A DNA stretch of 64,000 nucleotides from JAYODW01 sp038116745 (lineage in GTDB: Bacteria; Pseudomonadota; Gammaproteobacteria; Ga0077536), in NCBI GenBank assembly GCA_038116745.1, contig JAYODW010000021.1, positions 1 through 64,000 on the forward strand. Reading direction: 5' to 3'. The notes beneath the pieces are model-generated. The model made no database searches. It worked only from the letters and a program-made list of their open reading frames with translations, and was not told the DNA's origin. Both the position numbers and the translations under genes were made by a program. Below, piece after piece: positions 51,678 through 60,828 of this stretch; within the stretch, counting starts at the first letter, position 1, and every line of letters starts with the position of its first letter.

Positions 51678-53240
51678 TCAGCAGTCCCCAACGGACTGCT
51701 CACGCAGCAACCCTAGGAAGGCGTCAGCTGCCATTGGTCTGGCAAAGTGGAATCCCTGTGCGATGTCGCAGCCCCAGGCGCGCAGCAAAGTCACTGTAGC
51801 CGCGTCCTCCACGCCTTCAGCGACCACTTTGAGACCAAGTGCGTGCGCCAGGTCAATCATGGCGCGAACAATCGGCTGATGCTTGGCATTGGTCGGCAGA
51901 TCGCGCACGAAGCACATGTCGATCTTCACCGACTGCACCGGGAGCATGCTCAGGTATTCGAACGACGAATAGCCGGTTCCGAAGTCATCGATAGTTAATG
52001 AAAAGCCAAGTGCGCTGAGTCGCTCCAGATTTTTCAGAACGCGGTCCGACTGCGTCATCACTCCGGTTTCCGTGATCTCAAACTCCAGCAGCGCAGACGG
52101 GATAGCCCAGCGCGTCTGCAGCTCCGCGATACGGTCTACGACGTTGTCATCCTGAACGTCGTAGACCGACAGATTCAGCGCGAGACGCGTGGGCAGTCCT
52201 GCATCGAGCAGTTCGCGACTCTGACTGAACGCCTTGTTCAGCATCCACATGGTCAAGGTTTTAATGACGCCATTCTGCTCGGCAATCGGGACGAATTCGG
52301 CGGGAGATACCGGACCCAGCTCGGGATCGGTCCAGCGAATGAGTACTTCCGCACTCTCACAGCGACTGTCTGAGAGCGACCACTTCGGCTGGAACACCAG
52401 CGAAGTGCTGTCGCTGGCGATCGCCTCCCTAAGTTTGGTCAGCATTTTCAGCTTGCGCATGCTGTTAGGATCGTTTTCCTCGTTATACACGCAATAGCCG
52501 CGCTGGTTTCTCTTCGCGGCGCGCGACGCGGTGTCGGCGAACTGCACCAGGCGCGCGGGATCCGCACCGTGGAGCGGACAGAACGCCACCCCAATCGTCG
52601 CGTCTATTCCGAGGTCCAGTCCGCTGGCTGAGATAGGTCGCTTGAGCCGGAGCAGAAGTTGCTCCAGTACTTTCAGTGCAGGCGCCTGGTCTACCTCGGG
52701 CATCAGCACGCCGAACTCGTTGCCGCCCAGGCGCGCCACGGTATCGGACGCCCGAAACTGCGCGCAGGTGCGCCGCGCCGCCTCGAGTAGAACCTCGTCA
52801 CCGACCGTGTGGCCGACGGTGTCGTTGATCTGCGTAAGCCCGTGAACCTCAACCACAACGACTGCCGATGAGGCGCCGGACCTCTTCGCCCGGCTGACCT
52901 CCTGCGCCAACCGATCCTCAAACACCGTGCGATTGGGCAGACCGGTCAATCCGTCGTGGAGCATCTGGTAGACGGCTTCCGCCTCCGCCTCCCGCTTACC
53001 CTCGCGGTAATCCGCCATCGGCCGGTAGAGAAAAAAATACAGCGCAGGCAGCAGTATGAAGGTCAGGGCAAGTGCGTCCATGAGCACGATCGCAGCTGGA
53101 GAGAGCTCCCATGGCAGGAATACGACCAGCGTCATCACCAGCGCCTCACCGCACAGCACAGACAATGCGGTCAGCAGCAGCAGACGTGAGGGTGGCGGGC
53201 AGCCAGAATTGCGCCCTGTCGCCGTATCGGGAACAGTCAT
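51678..53240 (-). CDS. Membrane GGDEF-EAL protein, probably a c-di-GMP phosphodiesterase
   Basis: Protein of 520 residues. Two membrane helices lie near the N-terminus (LLLLTALSVLCGEALVMTLV; IVLMDALALTFILLPALYFF). A GGDEF domain (about 80-245) has GGNEF at the active site, with the metal-binding Asp/Glu changed to Asn, so cyclase activity is unlikely. The EAL domain (about 265-515) keeps its chain of active residues: EVLIRW, LNLS, EFEITETG, DDFGTGYSS, VKIDM, AEGVE and QGFHF. It could lower c-di-GMP and so influence the LapD-LapG switch, but a link is inference. Confidence 0.92.
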   Translation of the reverse strand: MTVPDTATGRNSGCPPPSRLLLLTALSVLCGEALVMTLVVFLPWELSPAAIVLMDALALTFILLPALYFFLYRPMADYREGKREAEAEAVYQMLHDGLTGLPNRTVFEDRLAQEVSRAKRSGASSAVVVVEVHGLTQINDTVGHTVGDEVLLEAARRTCAQFRASDTVARLGGNEFGVLMPEVDQAPALKVLEQLLLRLKRPISASGLDLGIDATIGVAFCPLHGADPARLVQFADTASRAAKRNQRGYCVYNEENDPNSMRKLKMLTKLREAIASDSTSLVFQPKWSLSDSRCESAEVLIRWTDPELGPVSPAEFVPIAEQNGVIKTLTMWMLNKAFSQSRELLDAGLPTRLALNLSVYDVQDDNVVDRIAELQTRWAIPSALLEFEITETGVMTQSDRVLKNLERLSALGFSLTIDDFGTGYSSFEYLSMLPVQSVKIDMCFVRDLPTNAKHQPIVRAMIDLAHALGLKVVAEGVEDAATVTLLRAWGCDIAQGFHFARPMAADAFLGLLREQSVGDC

Positions 53241-53469
53241 ACCGGAAGCGGCTCCAGCCGGAAAATCGAGAACTTACAGGGCGCCGAGCGGGCGAACGGC
53301 AAACGTCAGTGCCCAGGCTGGCGTTGTAACGGGTGAGATACGCCGAGTAAACCGTTGGGTACTGATGCGAGTCTCGCCGAGTACGAACGAACAGCTGTCT
53401 GAATGCCGGGAAAACAGCGGGGTGATGATCCGGCGCCTGTCCCGTCGCGCCGGATGATGCCGCTTGACG

Positions 53470-53814
53470 TCAGCGTTCGGAGCGTCTGTCCACGAGTTCG
53501 ATATAGCCCCGTTCCAGAGCGTGCTCTATCGCAGCAAAGCCCTGCTGTGCTTCACAGTAGGCCTCGCGCAGCTGCTTCAACTCGCATGCCCGGGGGGCCT
53601 CCTCAGCGTTTTCGGCGTTATCCGCGGGCAGCGCTAGCACCGACTGCAGGTACCGCGCTCGCAGGCGCGCAACAGAGCTGGAAACCTCCACCAGCTGGCG
53701 AAAAGAAATCGTGCCGTTGAGTGCACCGATCTCACGGTTGTTGACCTGCTTGATCATCCGCTCCAGTTCGTAGTGAAGTCTTTTCGGACCCTGCTCATCT
53801 TCATACAAGCTCAT
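53470..53814 (-). CDS. Hypothetical helical protein
   Basis: From the ATG at 53814 the product is 114 residues, acidic/basic mixed and probably all helical, with heptad-like stretches (LHYELERMIKQVNNREIGAL and ELKQLREAYCEAQQGFAAIE). No signal peptide or membrane segment. I do not recognise a family. It follows the GGDEF-EAL gene on the same strand with a 229-base space that holds no supported gene. Confidence 0.5.
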   Translation of the reverse strand: MSLYEDEQGPKRLHYELERMIKQVNNREIGALNGTISFRQLVEVSSSVARLRARYLQSVLALPADNAENAEEAPRACELKQLREAYCEAQQGFAAIEHALERGYIELVDRRSER

Positions 53815-54017
53815 GCGCCTGCTCCCCGAGAGTGGTGAGTGATCCCAGTCTAGCCACCATCTGCGCACTCACCATTGGTCTGAGGTACAGGGCGAGAAAA
53901 CAGAAGGCATATGCATCGGGCCGCGATGGGCTGCTGGGCGCCGCGATCCACGACACTTGTGCGACACTGTCGCCCGCGGTCTATGGCCGCACCGACAACC
54001 TCGAGGGGAGCAAATAC

Positions 54018-54254
54018 ATGTCAAAACCCGAACGTCCATCCGACACGCCTTACGCTGTCGACGTCGAAGCCGGGAAGAGCTATTGGTGGTGTTCCTGCGG
54101 CAAAAGCAGCAAGCAGCCTTTCTGTGATGGGTCCCACAAGGGCACCGAATTCACACCGCTGAAATACGAGGCGACCAGTTCGCGCAAAGTGTTCTTCTGT
54201 GGCTGCAAAGCGACCGCCAAGCAGCCGCTGTGCGACGGTTCTCACACGCAGTAA
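54018..54254 (+). CDS. CDGSH iron-sulfur domain protein (double domain)
   Basis: Small protein of 78 residues with two CDGSH-type [2Fe-2S] sites: CSCGKSSKQPFCDGSH (Cys25, Cys27, Cys36, His40) and CGCKATAKQPLCDGSH (Cys61, Cys63, Cys72, His76). The ATG at 54018 follows GGGGAG. Bacterial double-CDGSH proteins are thought to serve electron transfer or iron-sulfur handling; the partner is unknown. A hairpin (54283-54298) follows between this gene and the convergent one. Confidence 0.93.
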   Translation: MSKPERPSDTPYAVDVEAGKSYWWCSCGKSSKQPFCDGSHKGTEFTPLKYEATSSRKVFFCGCKATAKQPLCDGSHTQ

Positions 54255-54282
54255 GCAGGTGCTGATCCCGCGCTGAGCAGGC

Positions 54283-54298
54283 CCGGGGTGCGCCCCGG
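54283..54298. terminator. Stem-loop between convergent genes
   Basis: CCGGGG-TGCG-CCCCGG, a 6-bp GC stem with a 4-base loop between the convergent CDGSH and CMD genes. No T-run, so termination strength is uncertain. Confidence 0.35.
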
Positions 54299-54306
54299 TG
54301 CTGCGC

Positions 54307-54861
54307 TCAGTCTTCCCAGCCCCTGAGACCGGGGTCGAGCTGTACGCCGAAGGTGTTGAGCGCCATCGATACCAGGTTGTACTGGCCTACCGCGAAAACC
54401 AGATCCATCAGCTGCCGGGTATCAAGGTGCCCGCTCAGCGCGGTCCAGGTTGGTTCGCTGATGAAAGCATCCTCGTGCAGCTCGTCGGTCGCGGTCAGCA
54501 GCAAGCGGTCAAGTTCGTTCAAATCCGGCGTCGACGGCCCGCGGCGGGTGCTCCCGATAGCCGCCTCGTCCAGCCCGGCCTGGAGACCGATAATCCGATG
54601 CTGGGCCCACTCGTACTCTGCACCACACAGGAACCCGATCCGCAGAATCACCAGCTCCCGCTCGCGTGGCGGCAGGGTCGATTTGAACAACACGTGATTG
54701 GCAAACACCAGCCAGCGGCGCATGAGATCGGGATTGTTGGCGATGGTTCGGAAGACATTGTGATCGCTGCCCGCCGCGACGAAAGGCTCCATGATGCGGG
54801 ACACATCCGCATCCCATTGTTCGGGCTCCAGTGGCGGGATCCGTGGTTGCTCCAGACGCAT
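54307..54861 (-). CDS. Carboxymuconolactone decarboxylase-family (AhpD-like) protein
   Basis: Helical CMD-family protein of 184 residues from the ATG at 54861 (GGGGAG upstream). The core is ERELVILRIGFLCGAEYEWA followed by QHRIIG. The AhpD CxxC is not intact: a single Cys (FLCG) is followed by AEYEWAQH, so a peroxidatic-cycle role is unlikely and a decarboxylase or other activity is possible. The frame runs 23 codons further upstream without support. Confidence 0.82.
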   Translation of the reverse strand: MRLEQPRIPPLEPEQWDADVSRIMEPFVAAGSDHNVFRTIANNPDLMRRWLVFANHVLFKSTLPPRERELVILRIGFLCGAEYEWAQHRIIGLQAGLDEAAIGSTRRGPSTPDLNELDRLLLTATDELHEDAFISEPTWTALSGHLDTRQLMDLVFAVGQYNLVSMALNTFGVQLDPGLRGWED

Positions 54862-54950
54862 AAGCTGCTCCCCTGAGTTTCTTCCAGCCCGGGCGCACAC
54901 GCGGCCCGGATCGCGCCGATTATCACCCACCGCAAACAGCGGGGCCGTTT

Positions 54951-55442
54951 TCAGGCAGCCAGGTTCAGTCGTGCAGGCAGCCCGCTATCCGACGCTCCAG
55001 CGGAACTGCAGACAGCGGGCCCAAGCTCATCATGCGGCGGCGTCGCGCCAGTCCGGATCGACTCCGGTCGCGTGCTGATGAACCACGCGACCGCACTCAG
55101 AATTCCAATCACAAGAAACCGTATTGGCCAGGCCTTGATCAGGGTGACCGACAGCAGCCCCGAGACCAGCATGGCGCTCAGCGCAGCCCGCTTGCCGGCA
55201 GGTCGGATAACCCCGTGATCCCGGTACTCACGCAGCCCACGGCCGTAGCGCGGGTGATTGAGCATCCACTGCTCGAACCGCGGGCAGCTTCTGGAAAAAC
55301 ACGCCAGCGCGATCAGCCAGAACACGGTCGTTGGCAGCAGCGGCAGGAAAATCCCGGCTGTGCCAAGAGCGAAAGACACAAGCCCTCCGAGGAGCAGTAA
55401 ACCCCGGCGCAGACGGGTTGCGCTGACGAATGTTTTCTTCAT
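54951..55442 (-). CDS. DUF454 (YbaN-like) inner-membrane protein
   Basis: Protein of 163 residues with the DUF454 pattern: GGLVSFALGTAGIFLPLLPT, FWLIALACFSRSCPRFEQW, HPRYGRGLREYRDHGVI. Three to four membrane segments. The family is found in many proteobacteria with no known function. The C-terminal 35 residues (after ISTRPES) are a low-complexity hydrophilic tail not usual for the family. Confidence 0.85.
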   Translation of the reverse strand: MKKTFVSATRLRRGLLLLGGLVSFALGTAGIFLPLLPTTVFWLIALACFSRSCPRFEQWMLNHPRYGRGLREYRDHGVIRPAGKRAALSAMLVSGLLSVTLIKAWPIRFLVIGILSAVAWFISTRPESIRTGATPPHDELGPAVCSSAGASDSGLPARLNLAA

Positions 55443-55583
55443 ATCCAGGATAGCGTCTCAGAGCCGCCGGAACTTTAATCGCGCGCGATGCGCCAGGCCC
55501 GGGCAGGCATGCGGCGGCATAAAGAGGCGCGAGACCGCAGTCGGCTGACTTGAAAACTCAGCGGCGCCTCCCATTTAGTCAAC

Positions 55584-56023
55584 ATGAACACCACACTTTC
55601 CGTCTGCCCGCACTGCAGCCAATTGAACCGCCTGCCAGAGGATCGTCTGCGTGCCCCTGCCCGCTGCGGGAGCTGCAAAGAACCGCTGTTCAGCGCGGTC
55701 CCTATTGCGCTCGATGACAGCCGTTTCCGGCGCATAGTCGAACGCGGCGACGTCCCTGTGCTGGTGGATTTCTGGGCCCCTGGTGCGCCCCCTGCCGTAT
55801 CTTCAGCCCGGTATTTGAAAGCGCAGCGCGCGACTATCTGCACCGACTGGTGTTCGTCAAAGTTGATACCGAAAGAGCCCCGTTAGCCGCAGCAAGCCAC
55901 AACATCCGCAGCATCCCGAGCCTGCTCCTGTTTCATCGTGGCCAGGAACTGGCCCGCCAGGTCGGGGCGCTTGACGCCGCCGCCCTGAAGCGCTTCATCG
56001 AGGGCAATCTGGCTGCGGCATAA
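55584..56023 (+). pseudogene. trxC: Thioredoxin 2 (trxC) interrupted by a one-base deletion at the active site
   Basis: The first frame gives the TrxC N-terminal zinc ribbon (CPHC...CGSC) and the thioredoxin strand VPVLVDFWAP, then drifts and stops at 55886. One base further on in phase (from the TGG at 55781 to TAA at 56021-56023) the expected continuation appears: WCAPCRIFSPVFE, then SIPSLLLFHRG with the cis-Pro, and a normal C-terminus. A single missing base between 55779 and 55781, in a run of four C, explains it. It may be a real pseudogene or an assembly error. A repaired protein would be about 146 residues, right for TrxC. Confidence 0.9.
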
Positions 56024-56083
56024 TGCCTCTGGCGTCGCCAGTGCGCCCCCTCCCACCTGTCCCCAAGCGGAGAGCCTTGCACC

Positions 56084-56929
56084 ATGAACACGCACGCACG
56101 CACGGTCACCAACATCATCAGCGGCCAGGCCACGAGCGATGGCGCCGGCGTGCGCCTAAACCGGGTGATCGGCAACGCCCGGCTGTCCGAGCTTGACCCA
56201 TTTCTTTTGCTTGACGAATTCCTCTCCGACGACCCCGACGACTATATAGCGGGCTTTCCCGACCATCCTCACCGCGGTTTCGAAACAGTGACCTACATGC
56301 TCGCGGGGCGCATGCGCCACGGCGATAACCGGGGCAACAGCGGTCTGCTGCAGGCCGGCAGCGCACAGTGGATGACGGCCGGCCGCGGAATCGTCCACTC
56401 CGAAATGCCTGAGCAGGAAAACGGCCGCATGTGGGGATTCCAGCTCTGGGTCAATCTGCCGGCGCGGGCAAAGATGTGCGAGCCGCGCTACCAGGACATT
56501 CCGCCGGAAGCGATCCCCGAAGTCGCGCTGAGCGAGCGCTCCAGAGCGCGGATTGTCGCCGGAACCCTGGACGGGACTCAGGGTCCGATCAGCGGCATCG
56601 ACGCTGAGCCCGTATATTTCGACCTGCGGCTTGCCGGAGGCGATGAGGTCGAGATCCCGCTGCCCGCTGCGCACACCGCATTTGTCTACTGTTACGTCGG
56701 GAAACTGCTGATTGGCGTTGACCCTGGCACCGCGCTCGACCGCGGGCGCCTCGCCGTGCTGTCAGACGGCGATACGGTCGCTCTCCGCGCCGGGACCGAA
56801 GACACACAGGCCATCGTTGTTGCCGGACGTCCCTTCAACGAGCCGGTCGCACGCTATGGACCGTTCGTGATGAACACTCAGCAGGAGCTGATGGAGGCCA
56901 TTCAGGATCTTCGCGCCGGTCGCTTCTGA
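56084..56929 (+). CDS. Pirin family protein
   Basis: Bicupin iron-binding protein, 281 residues. Metal ligands are visible as His61 and His63 (FPDHPHRGFETVTYML), His105 and Glu107 (GIVHSEMP), matching human pirin His56, His58, His101 and Glu103. Some pirins have quercetinase activity; others are regulators, and the substrate here is unknown. It lies 60 bases after the trxC frame, same strand. Confidence 0.93.
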   Translation: MNTHARTVTNIISGQATSDGAGVRLNRVIGNARLSELDPFLLLDEFLSDDPDDYIAGFPDHPHRGFETVTYMLAGRMRHGDNRGNSGLLQAGSAQWMTAGRGIVHSEMPEQENGRMWGFQLWVNLPARAKMCEPRYQDIPPEAIPEVALSERSRARIVAGTLDGTQGPISGIDAEPVYFDLRLAGGDEVEIPLPAAHTAFVYCYVGKLLIGVDPGTALDRGRLAVLSDGDTVALRAGTEDTQAIVVAGRPFNEPVARYGPFVMNTQQELMEAIQDLRAGRF

Positions 56930-56960
56930 GCATCCCAGCGTAGACCTACCGAGAGCCTCG

Positions 56961-57914
56961 TTACTGTCGCTCACCGGCTGTTTCCCATTCGAACCAGTAT
57001 TCGCGGCGCTCCCGGCGGTTGTGCGCTTTGCCGCTGCGCTCGCGCAGGACCACTTCCGTGGTGGACACCACGTGGAACGGCAGCAGATCGTCAGGCCGGA
57101 GAGATATCTCGCTGACCGTCTGCGACAGCGCCGACTGCCCCTGGCCGTCATCCTCGCCGCCGTAACCGTTGTCATGCGCAAGACCGAGCGCCCGGGCGCC
57201 GTCGAGGACGCTGGTCATGCGCAATCGAGCGGCGCCGGGATACTCAGGCGCCGCACCCACATATTCGATCACCACCTGCTGCTGGATATCGCGTTGCATC
57301 ACCCGCACGGGCACACGACCCTGCAGGGACTGTCCCGGCACCAGTTCGACACCGTTCCAGGCGCCCACCCACAGATTCCATACCTCGCCGGACCGCTGCT
57401 CCATCAGGGACCGCATGGCGGGCGTCCGAAGATGGGTCTGCAGGCGCGCACGCGTGTCTTCCGGCAGGTCAGGGGGGAGCAGCTCGAAGCTGCGGGCGAG
57501 CGCCTCCTCGAGCTTACTGACGCCCAGATACGCACCATCGTCCGCGATGCGCAGCGCGGGCAACGCGGCTGTCAGTGCCGCCAGGGGCGCCAGCTCGCGA
57601 GCCAGGGCCGGCGCCGTTGCGTCAGTCCCGTTTACCGTAAGGAGCTCAAATTCCTGGAACTCCACAGATAGCTCCTCTGGGGCAGACTCGCGCACCTCGA
57701 TCCGATAGCGCGCCGTACTCCTGACGTCGTCCTGCTCCAGGCTCGTTGTGACGCGTGCAGCAGACGGTACCGGCCAGTCGAACCGGAAACGCTCAGCGGC
57801 AGCCGGCACGGCAGCGAGCAACAGCATCAGCGCGAGCAGCGCCGACGGCCACTGCCCAGGCCAATTCCGGCGTACAGGACGCTTTCCGCTTCTGCTCGCC
57901 ATGCACGGCCTCAT
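56961..57914 (-). CDS. Secreted protein of unknown function, coupled to greB
   Basis: The 317-residue product has a signal peptide after a basic N-terminus (ALLALMLLLAAVPAAAERF). The mature part is rich in beta strands, with ARYRIEVRESAPEELSVEFQ and YWFEWE at the C-terminus; it may relate to DUF3108-type periplasmic proteins, but I cannot confirm that. Its ATG overlaps the greB stop (ATGA), so it is translationally coupled to greB. Confidence 0.65.
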   Translation of the reverse strand: MRPCMASRSGKRPVRRNWPGQWPSALLALMLLLAAVPAAAERFRFDWPVPSAARVTTSLEQDDVRSTARYRIEVRESAPEELSVEFQEFELLTVNGTDATAPALARELAPLAALTAALPALRIADDGAYLGVSKLEEALARSFELLPPDLPEDTRARLQTHLRTPAMRSLMEQRSGEVWNLWVGAWNGVELVPGQSLQGRVPVRVMQRDIQQQVVIEYVGAAPEYPGAARLRMTSVLDGARALGLAHDNGYGGEDDGQGQSALSQTVSEISLRPDDLLPFHVVSTTEVVLRERSGKAHNRRERREYWFEWETAGERQ

Positions 57915-58399
57915 GTCGGGTACTCAATAGCAGTCACGATCAGACGCCCCATTGGCTCGAACTCGATCTCATCATCAATCCGCCGTCCCATAAGACGCTG
58001 CGCCAGGGGTGCATCGAGGCTGATTGCGCCTGCCTCAGGCCGCGCCTCATCGCTGCCGACCACGCGGAAGCGATGCAGCTGGCCACGTTCATCTTCAAGT
58101 TCGACCAGGGCGCCAAAAAAGACCCGATCCGCAGAGTCCGGCGTTCTCGAAACCACCTCCAGAACCGGCATACGCCGTTGCAGATAACCTAGCCGCCGAT
58201 CGATCTCCCGCAGCTCTTTCTTCCGATACTGGTATTCCGCGTTTTCCGAACGGTCCCCCTCCGCCGCTGCAGCCGCCAGATGGCGCACCACCTCCCGGCG
58301 ATGTTCCCAGAGACGCTTTGACTCCTGTTCCAGCAGCCGGAAGCCCTCTGCAGTGATATACGGTGCCGCCGGCTTGCCCGGCGCGCGCCAGCGACCCAT
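57911..58399 (-). CDS. greB: Transcription elongation factor GreB
   Basis: RNA polymerase secondary-channel factor that stimulates transcript cleavage. The protein has 162 residues; coiled-coil tip acidic motif GDRSENAEYQYRKKELREID is intact (the DRSENAEY catalytic tip), and the C-terminal FKBP-like domain follows (VFFGALVELEDE; ISLDAPLAQRLMGR). Arginine-rich and longer than GreA, as in GreB. RBS GCAGGAG precedes the ATG. Confidence 0.94.
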   Translation of the reverse strand: MGRWRAPGKPAAPYITAEGFRLLEQESKRLWEHRREVVRHLAAAAAEGDRSENAEYQYRKKELREIDRRLGYLQRRMPVLEVVSRTPDSADRVFFGALVELEDERGQLHRFRVVGSDEARPEAGAISLDAPLAQRLMGRRIDDEIEFEPMGRLIVTAIEYPT

Positions 58400-58543
58400 G
58401 CGCCAACTCCTGCGGCTCTAAAACTGGGCGCATCATAAAACGTCACCCCAAACGCAACACGACGCCGCGCACAAACCCTTAGCCCACGACCTGACTGCTG
58501 CGCTACGCTTCCTGACGGAATATCCATCAGGAGGACAGGAAGG

Positions 58544-59437
58544 ATGCGACGCGATATTGAATTCAAAGCCGACGGCGTCACCCTGCGCGGCTGGCTCTAC
58601 AAACCCGGCCGCGGCAAGCGCCCGTTCCCCACGGTCGTCATGGCGCACGGCTTTTCCGGGGTCAAGGAAATGGGGCTGGACCTGTATGCGGATGTCTTCT
58701 GCAAAGCAGGGCTCGCGGTACTGGTCTATGACAATCGCTGCCTCGGCGCCAGTGACGGTCGTCCGCGTCAGGACATTGACCCCACGATGCAGCTGCGCGA
58801 CTACCGCAGTGCGATTACCTTTGCGCAGAGCCAGGACGAGTGCGCAAGCGACCGCATCGGCGTCTGGGGCACGAGCTACACCGGCGGTACGGTGTGCGCC
58901 GTGGGCGCGCTCGACCGGCGCGTCAAGGCGGTGGTCAGCCAGGTGCCCTTCATGGTCGGCTGGCGCAACATCCAGCAGTTCACCCCGGTCGGCCAGATAG
59001 CGGCACTGCACCAGATGCTGGACGAGGACCGTGCGCGCCGGGTCGCTGGTAAGCAATCGATGTACATGACCATGACCTCTCTCGACCCTGCCGAACCCCA
59101 CCTCTTTCCCGGGGAGGCGACCTACAACTACATCCACCAGTATCTGGAAAAAGATCCGAACTGCACCTGGGAGAATCGCGTCACGCTGCGGTCGCTGGAA
59201 TACATGCTGGAATACGACGCGAGCCCTTATATGGCTCGTCTCGGCGCCAAACCTCTGCTGATGATCGTCTCCGCCTGGGACACGACCACGCCCACGGACA
59301 TCGCCCTCGACTGCTACAGCATGGTGAAGGGCCCGAAAAAGCTGCACGTCATCGAAGCGGATCACTACGCCGCCTACACCGACGCTTTCGAGGAAACCAG
59401 CGGCGCAGCCCGCGACTGGTTCGTCGAGCATCTCTGA
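58544..59437 (+). CDS. Alpha/beta hydrolase
   Basis: Cytoplasmic alpha/beta-hydrolase, 297 residues. Oxyanion region MAHGFSGVKEMG, nucleophile elbow WGTSYTGG (Ser in GTSYTGG), Asp in SAWDTTTP and His in EADHYAAY complete the triad. The family resembles dienelactone-hydrolase-like/acetylxylan-esterase-like proteins; substrate not inferable. RBS CAGGAGG precedes the ATG. A stem-loop separates it from the convergent MFS gene. Confidence 0.9.
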   Translation: MRRDIEFKADGVTLRGWLYKPGRGKRPFPTVVMAHGFSGVKEMGLDLYADVFCKAGLAVLVYDNRCLGASDGRPRQDIDPTMQLRDYRSAITFAQSQDECASDRIGVWGTSYTGGTVCAVGALDRRVKAVVSQVPFMVGWRNIQQFTPVGQIAALHQMLDEDRARRVAGKQSMYMTMTSLDPAEPHLFPGEATYNYIHQYLEKDPNCTWENRVTLRSLEYMLEYDASPYMARLGAKPLLMIVSAWDTTTPTDIALDCYSMVKGPKKLHVIEADHYAAYTDAFEETSGAARDWFVEHL

Positions 59438-59445
59438 CAGATTGA

Positions 59446-59475
59446 GCGCCTGCCGTTCGCGTGAGCGGCGGGCGC
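59446..59475. terminator. Stem-loop between convergent genes
   Basis: GCGCCTGCCG and CGGCGGGCGC form a 10-pair stem (one G-U on the RNA) with a 10-base loop, 9 bases after the hydrolase stop and just past the end of the convergent MFS gene. No clear T-run, so it is called with modest confidence. Confidence 0.4.
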
Positions 59476-59480
59476 CCCGA

Positions 59481-60605
59481 TCAGCGCACGCTGTGGGTGA
59501 CCATGCGCGAAGAAAACCATCTGCCCATGAGCACCAGACTGAGCCCTGAGCAGGCGAAGGCCGGGAGATATCCAAACGCGTCAATCACCAGACCGAACGC
59601 GAAGACACCAACCCCCTGACCGAAGAAAAGCATGAAAACCCACAGCGCAACGGCTGTGCCACGCGCTTCGGAGGACAGCTCGGTCGCCTGCATCTGCATG
59701 GTGTTGTGGAGCAGGTAAAAACCGAATCCCGCGCAGAACAGAATCATCATGTTCAGCCACCAGAGCCGGGTCAGAACAAACGCGATGAAAGCCGCGCCAA
59801 GAAGACTCGAGCCCACCCGCACCATGCGTCGCTCGCCGAGCACTCGGACAATTCGGTAGACCGCAGCAGCGAATACCATGCCTCCCATCCCGTAACCGCT
59901 CAGAACGACACCGATGCGGGCATAGTCCAGAGTGAGCTCATGCCGCAGGTAAGCTCCCAGATAGGCGAGAACACCGAAGATCAGGAAGCCTTCCAGCGTA
60001 CCCGCGATGATGATTTCGCGCGGCTGCCGCGCGGCAAACAGGCCGTAGTAAAGACGCAGAACGTCCTCCCAACGACGCCGGACGACGGCGCGGCCGGAGT
60101 CCGCCGGACGTGCCTGGCGCCAGAGCAGCAGAGCGACCAGGCCACACGCCAGCGCCAGGAAAAAAAACACCTGGCGCCAGTCGAAATACTCAGCGGCCAC
60201 ACCACCAAGCAGCCCGCCGGCAATCTGCCCCAGAACCAGGCCGTTGGTGTAACGGCCGATTACCGGCTGGCGGATCTCGGCCGGCACTTCATCGGCGATC
60301 CAGGCCATGGCCAACGGGATCGTTGCCGCCATCGCAACGCCACAGGCGAAACGCATGGCGGCAAGAGTCGGCAGCGAATCCGACAGTCCACAGCCGGCCA
60401 CGAACAGGGTCCCCACGGCCAGAGAGACGGCCACCACTTTGAGCTTGCCGTAACGATCCCCGAGCGGGCCGAACAGGATCTGGCAGCATCCGTAGGGCAC
60501 CGCAAAGGCGATCACGATGACGCCAGCTTCACCGACAGTTCGTCCGAACTCCGCCGCTATCAGGGGCAGCAGAGGACCGGTCACCGTCATCACCGAAACC
60601 ACCAC
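59481..60605 (-). CDS. MFS transporter (start unclear)
   Basis: Major facilitator protein, 374 residues as shown from GTG at 60605. The start is doubtful: the first helix continues upstream in frame (INFTIFLLAAVAFVVVSVMT) to a stop at 60681 with no ATG, GTG or TTG in between. A non-standard start (ATT/CTG), a frameshift or an N-terminal loss is possible. GPLGDRYGKLKV is the loop 2-3 motif, and eleven to twelve helices are visible. Related to DHA-type drug/metabolite efflux; substrate unknown. Confidence 0.8.
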   Translation of the reverse strand: MVVSVMTVTGPLLPLIAAEFGRTVGEAGVIVIAFAVPYGCCQILFGPLGDRYGKLKVVAVSLAVGTLFVAGCGLSDSLPTLAAMRFACGVAMAATIPLAMAWIADEVPAEIRQPVIGRYTNGLVLGQIAGGLLGGVAAEYFDWRQVFFFLALACGLVALLLWRQARPADSGRAVVRRRWEDVLRLYYGLFAARQPREIIIAGTLEGFLIFGVLAYLGAYLRHELTLDYARIGVVLSGYGMGGMVFAAAVYRIVRVLGERRMVRVGSSLLGAAFIAFVLTRLWWLNMMILFCAGFGFYLLHNTMQMQATELSSEARGTAVALWVFMLFFGQGVGVFAFGLVIDAFGYLPAFACSGLSLVLMGRWFSSRMVTHSVR

Positions 60606-60828
60606 GAAAGCAACGGCGGCGAGCAGAAAAATCGTGAAGTTAATGGGAATTGCGGCGGGTCCTTGCGCGGGCGGCGCACCTTAATCCGATCTCCTGAGGA
60701 GAACAAGTAAGCGGCGCACCCCGGTCGCGGATCTGGGACACGGCGTTGAGCGAACACCGCCAAGCTGTTTCACCCCTCACGGATCTCCCTTCAGTGTGCG
60801 CAATCGATTAGACTCACGCCCAGCCGCC

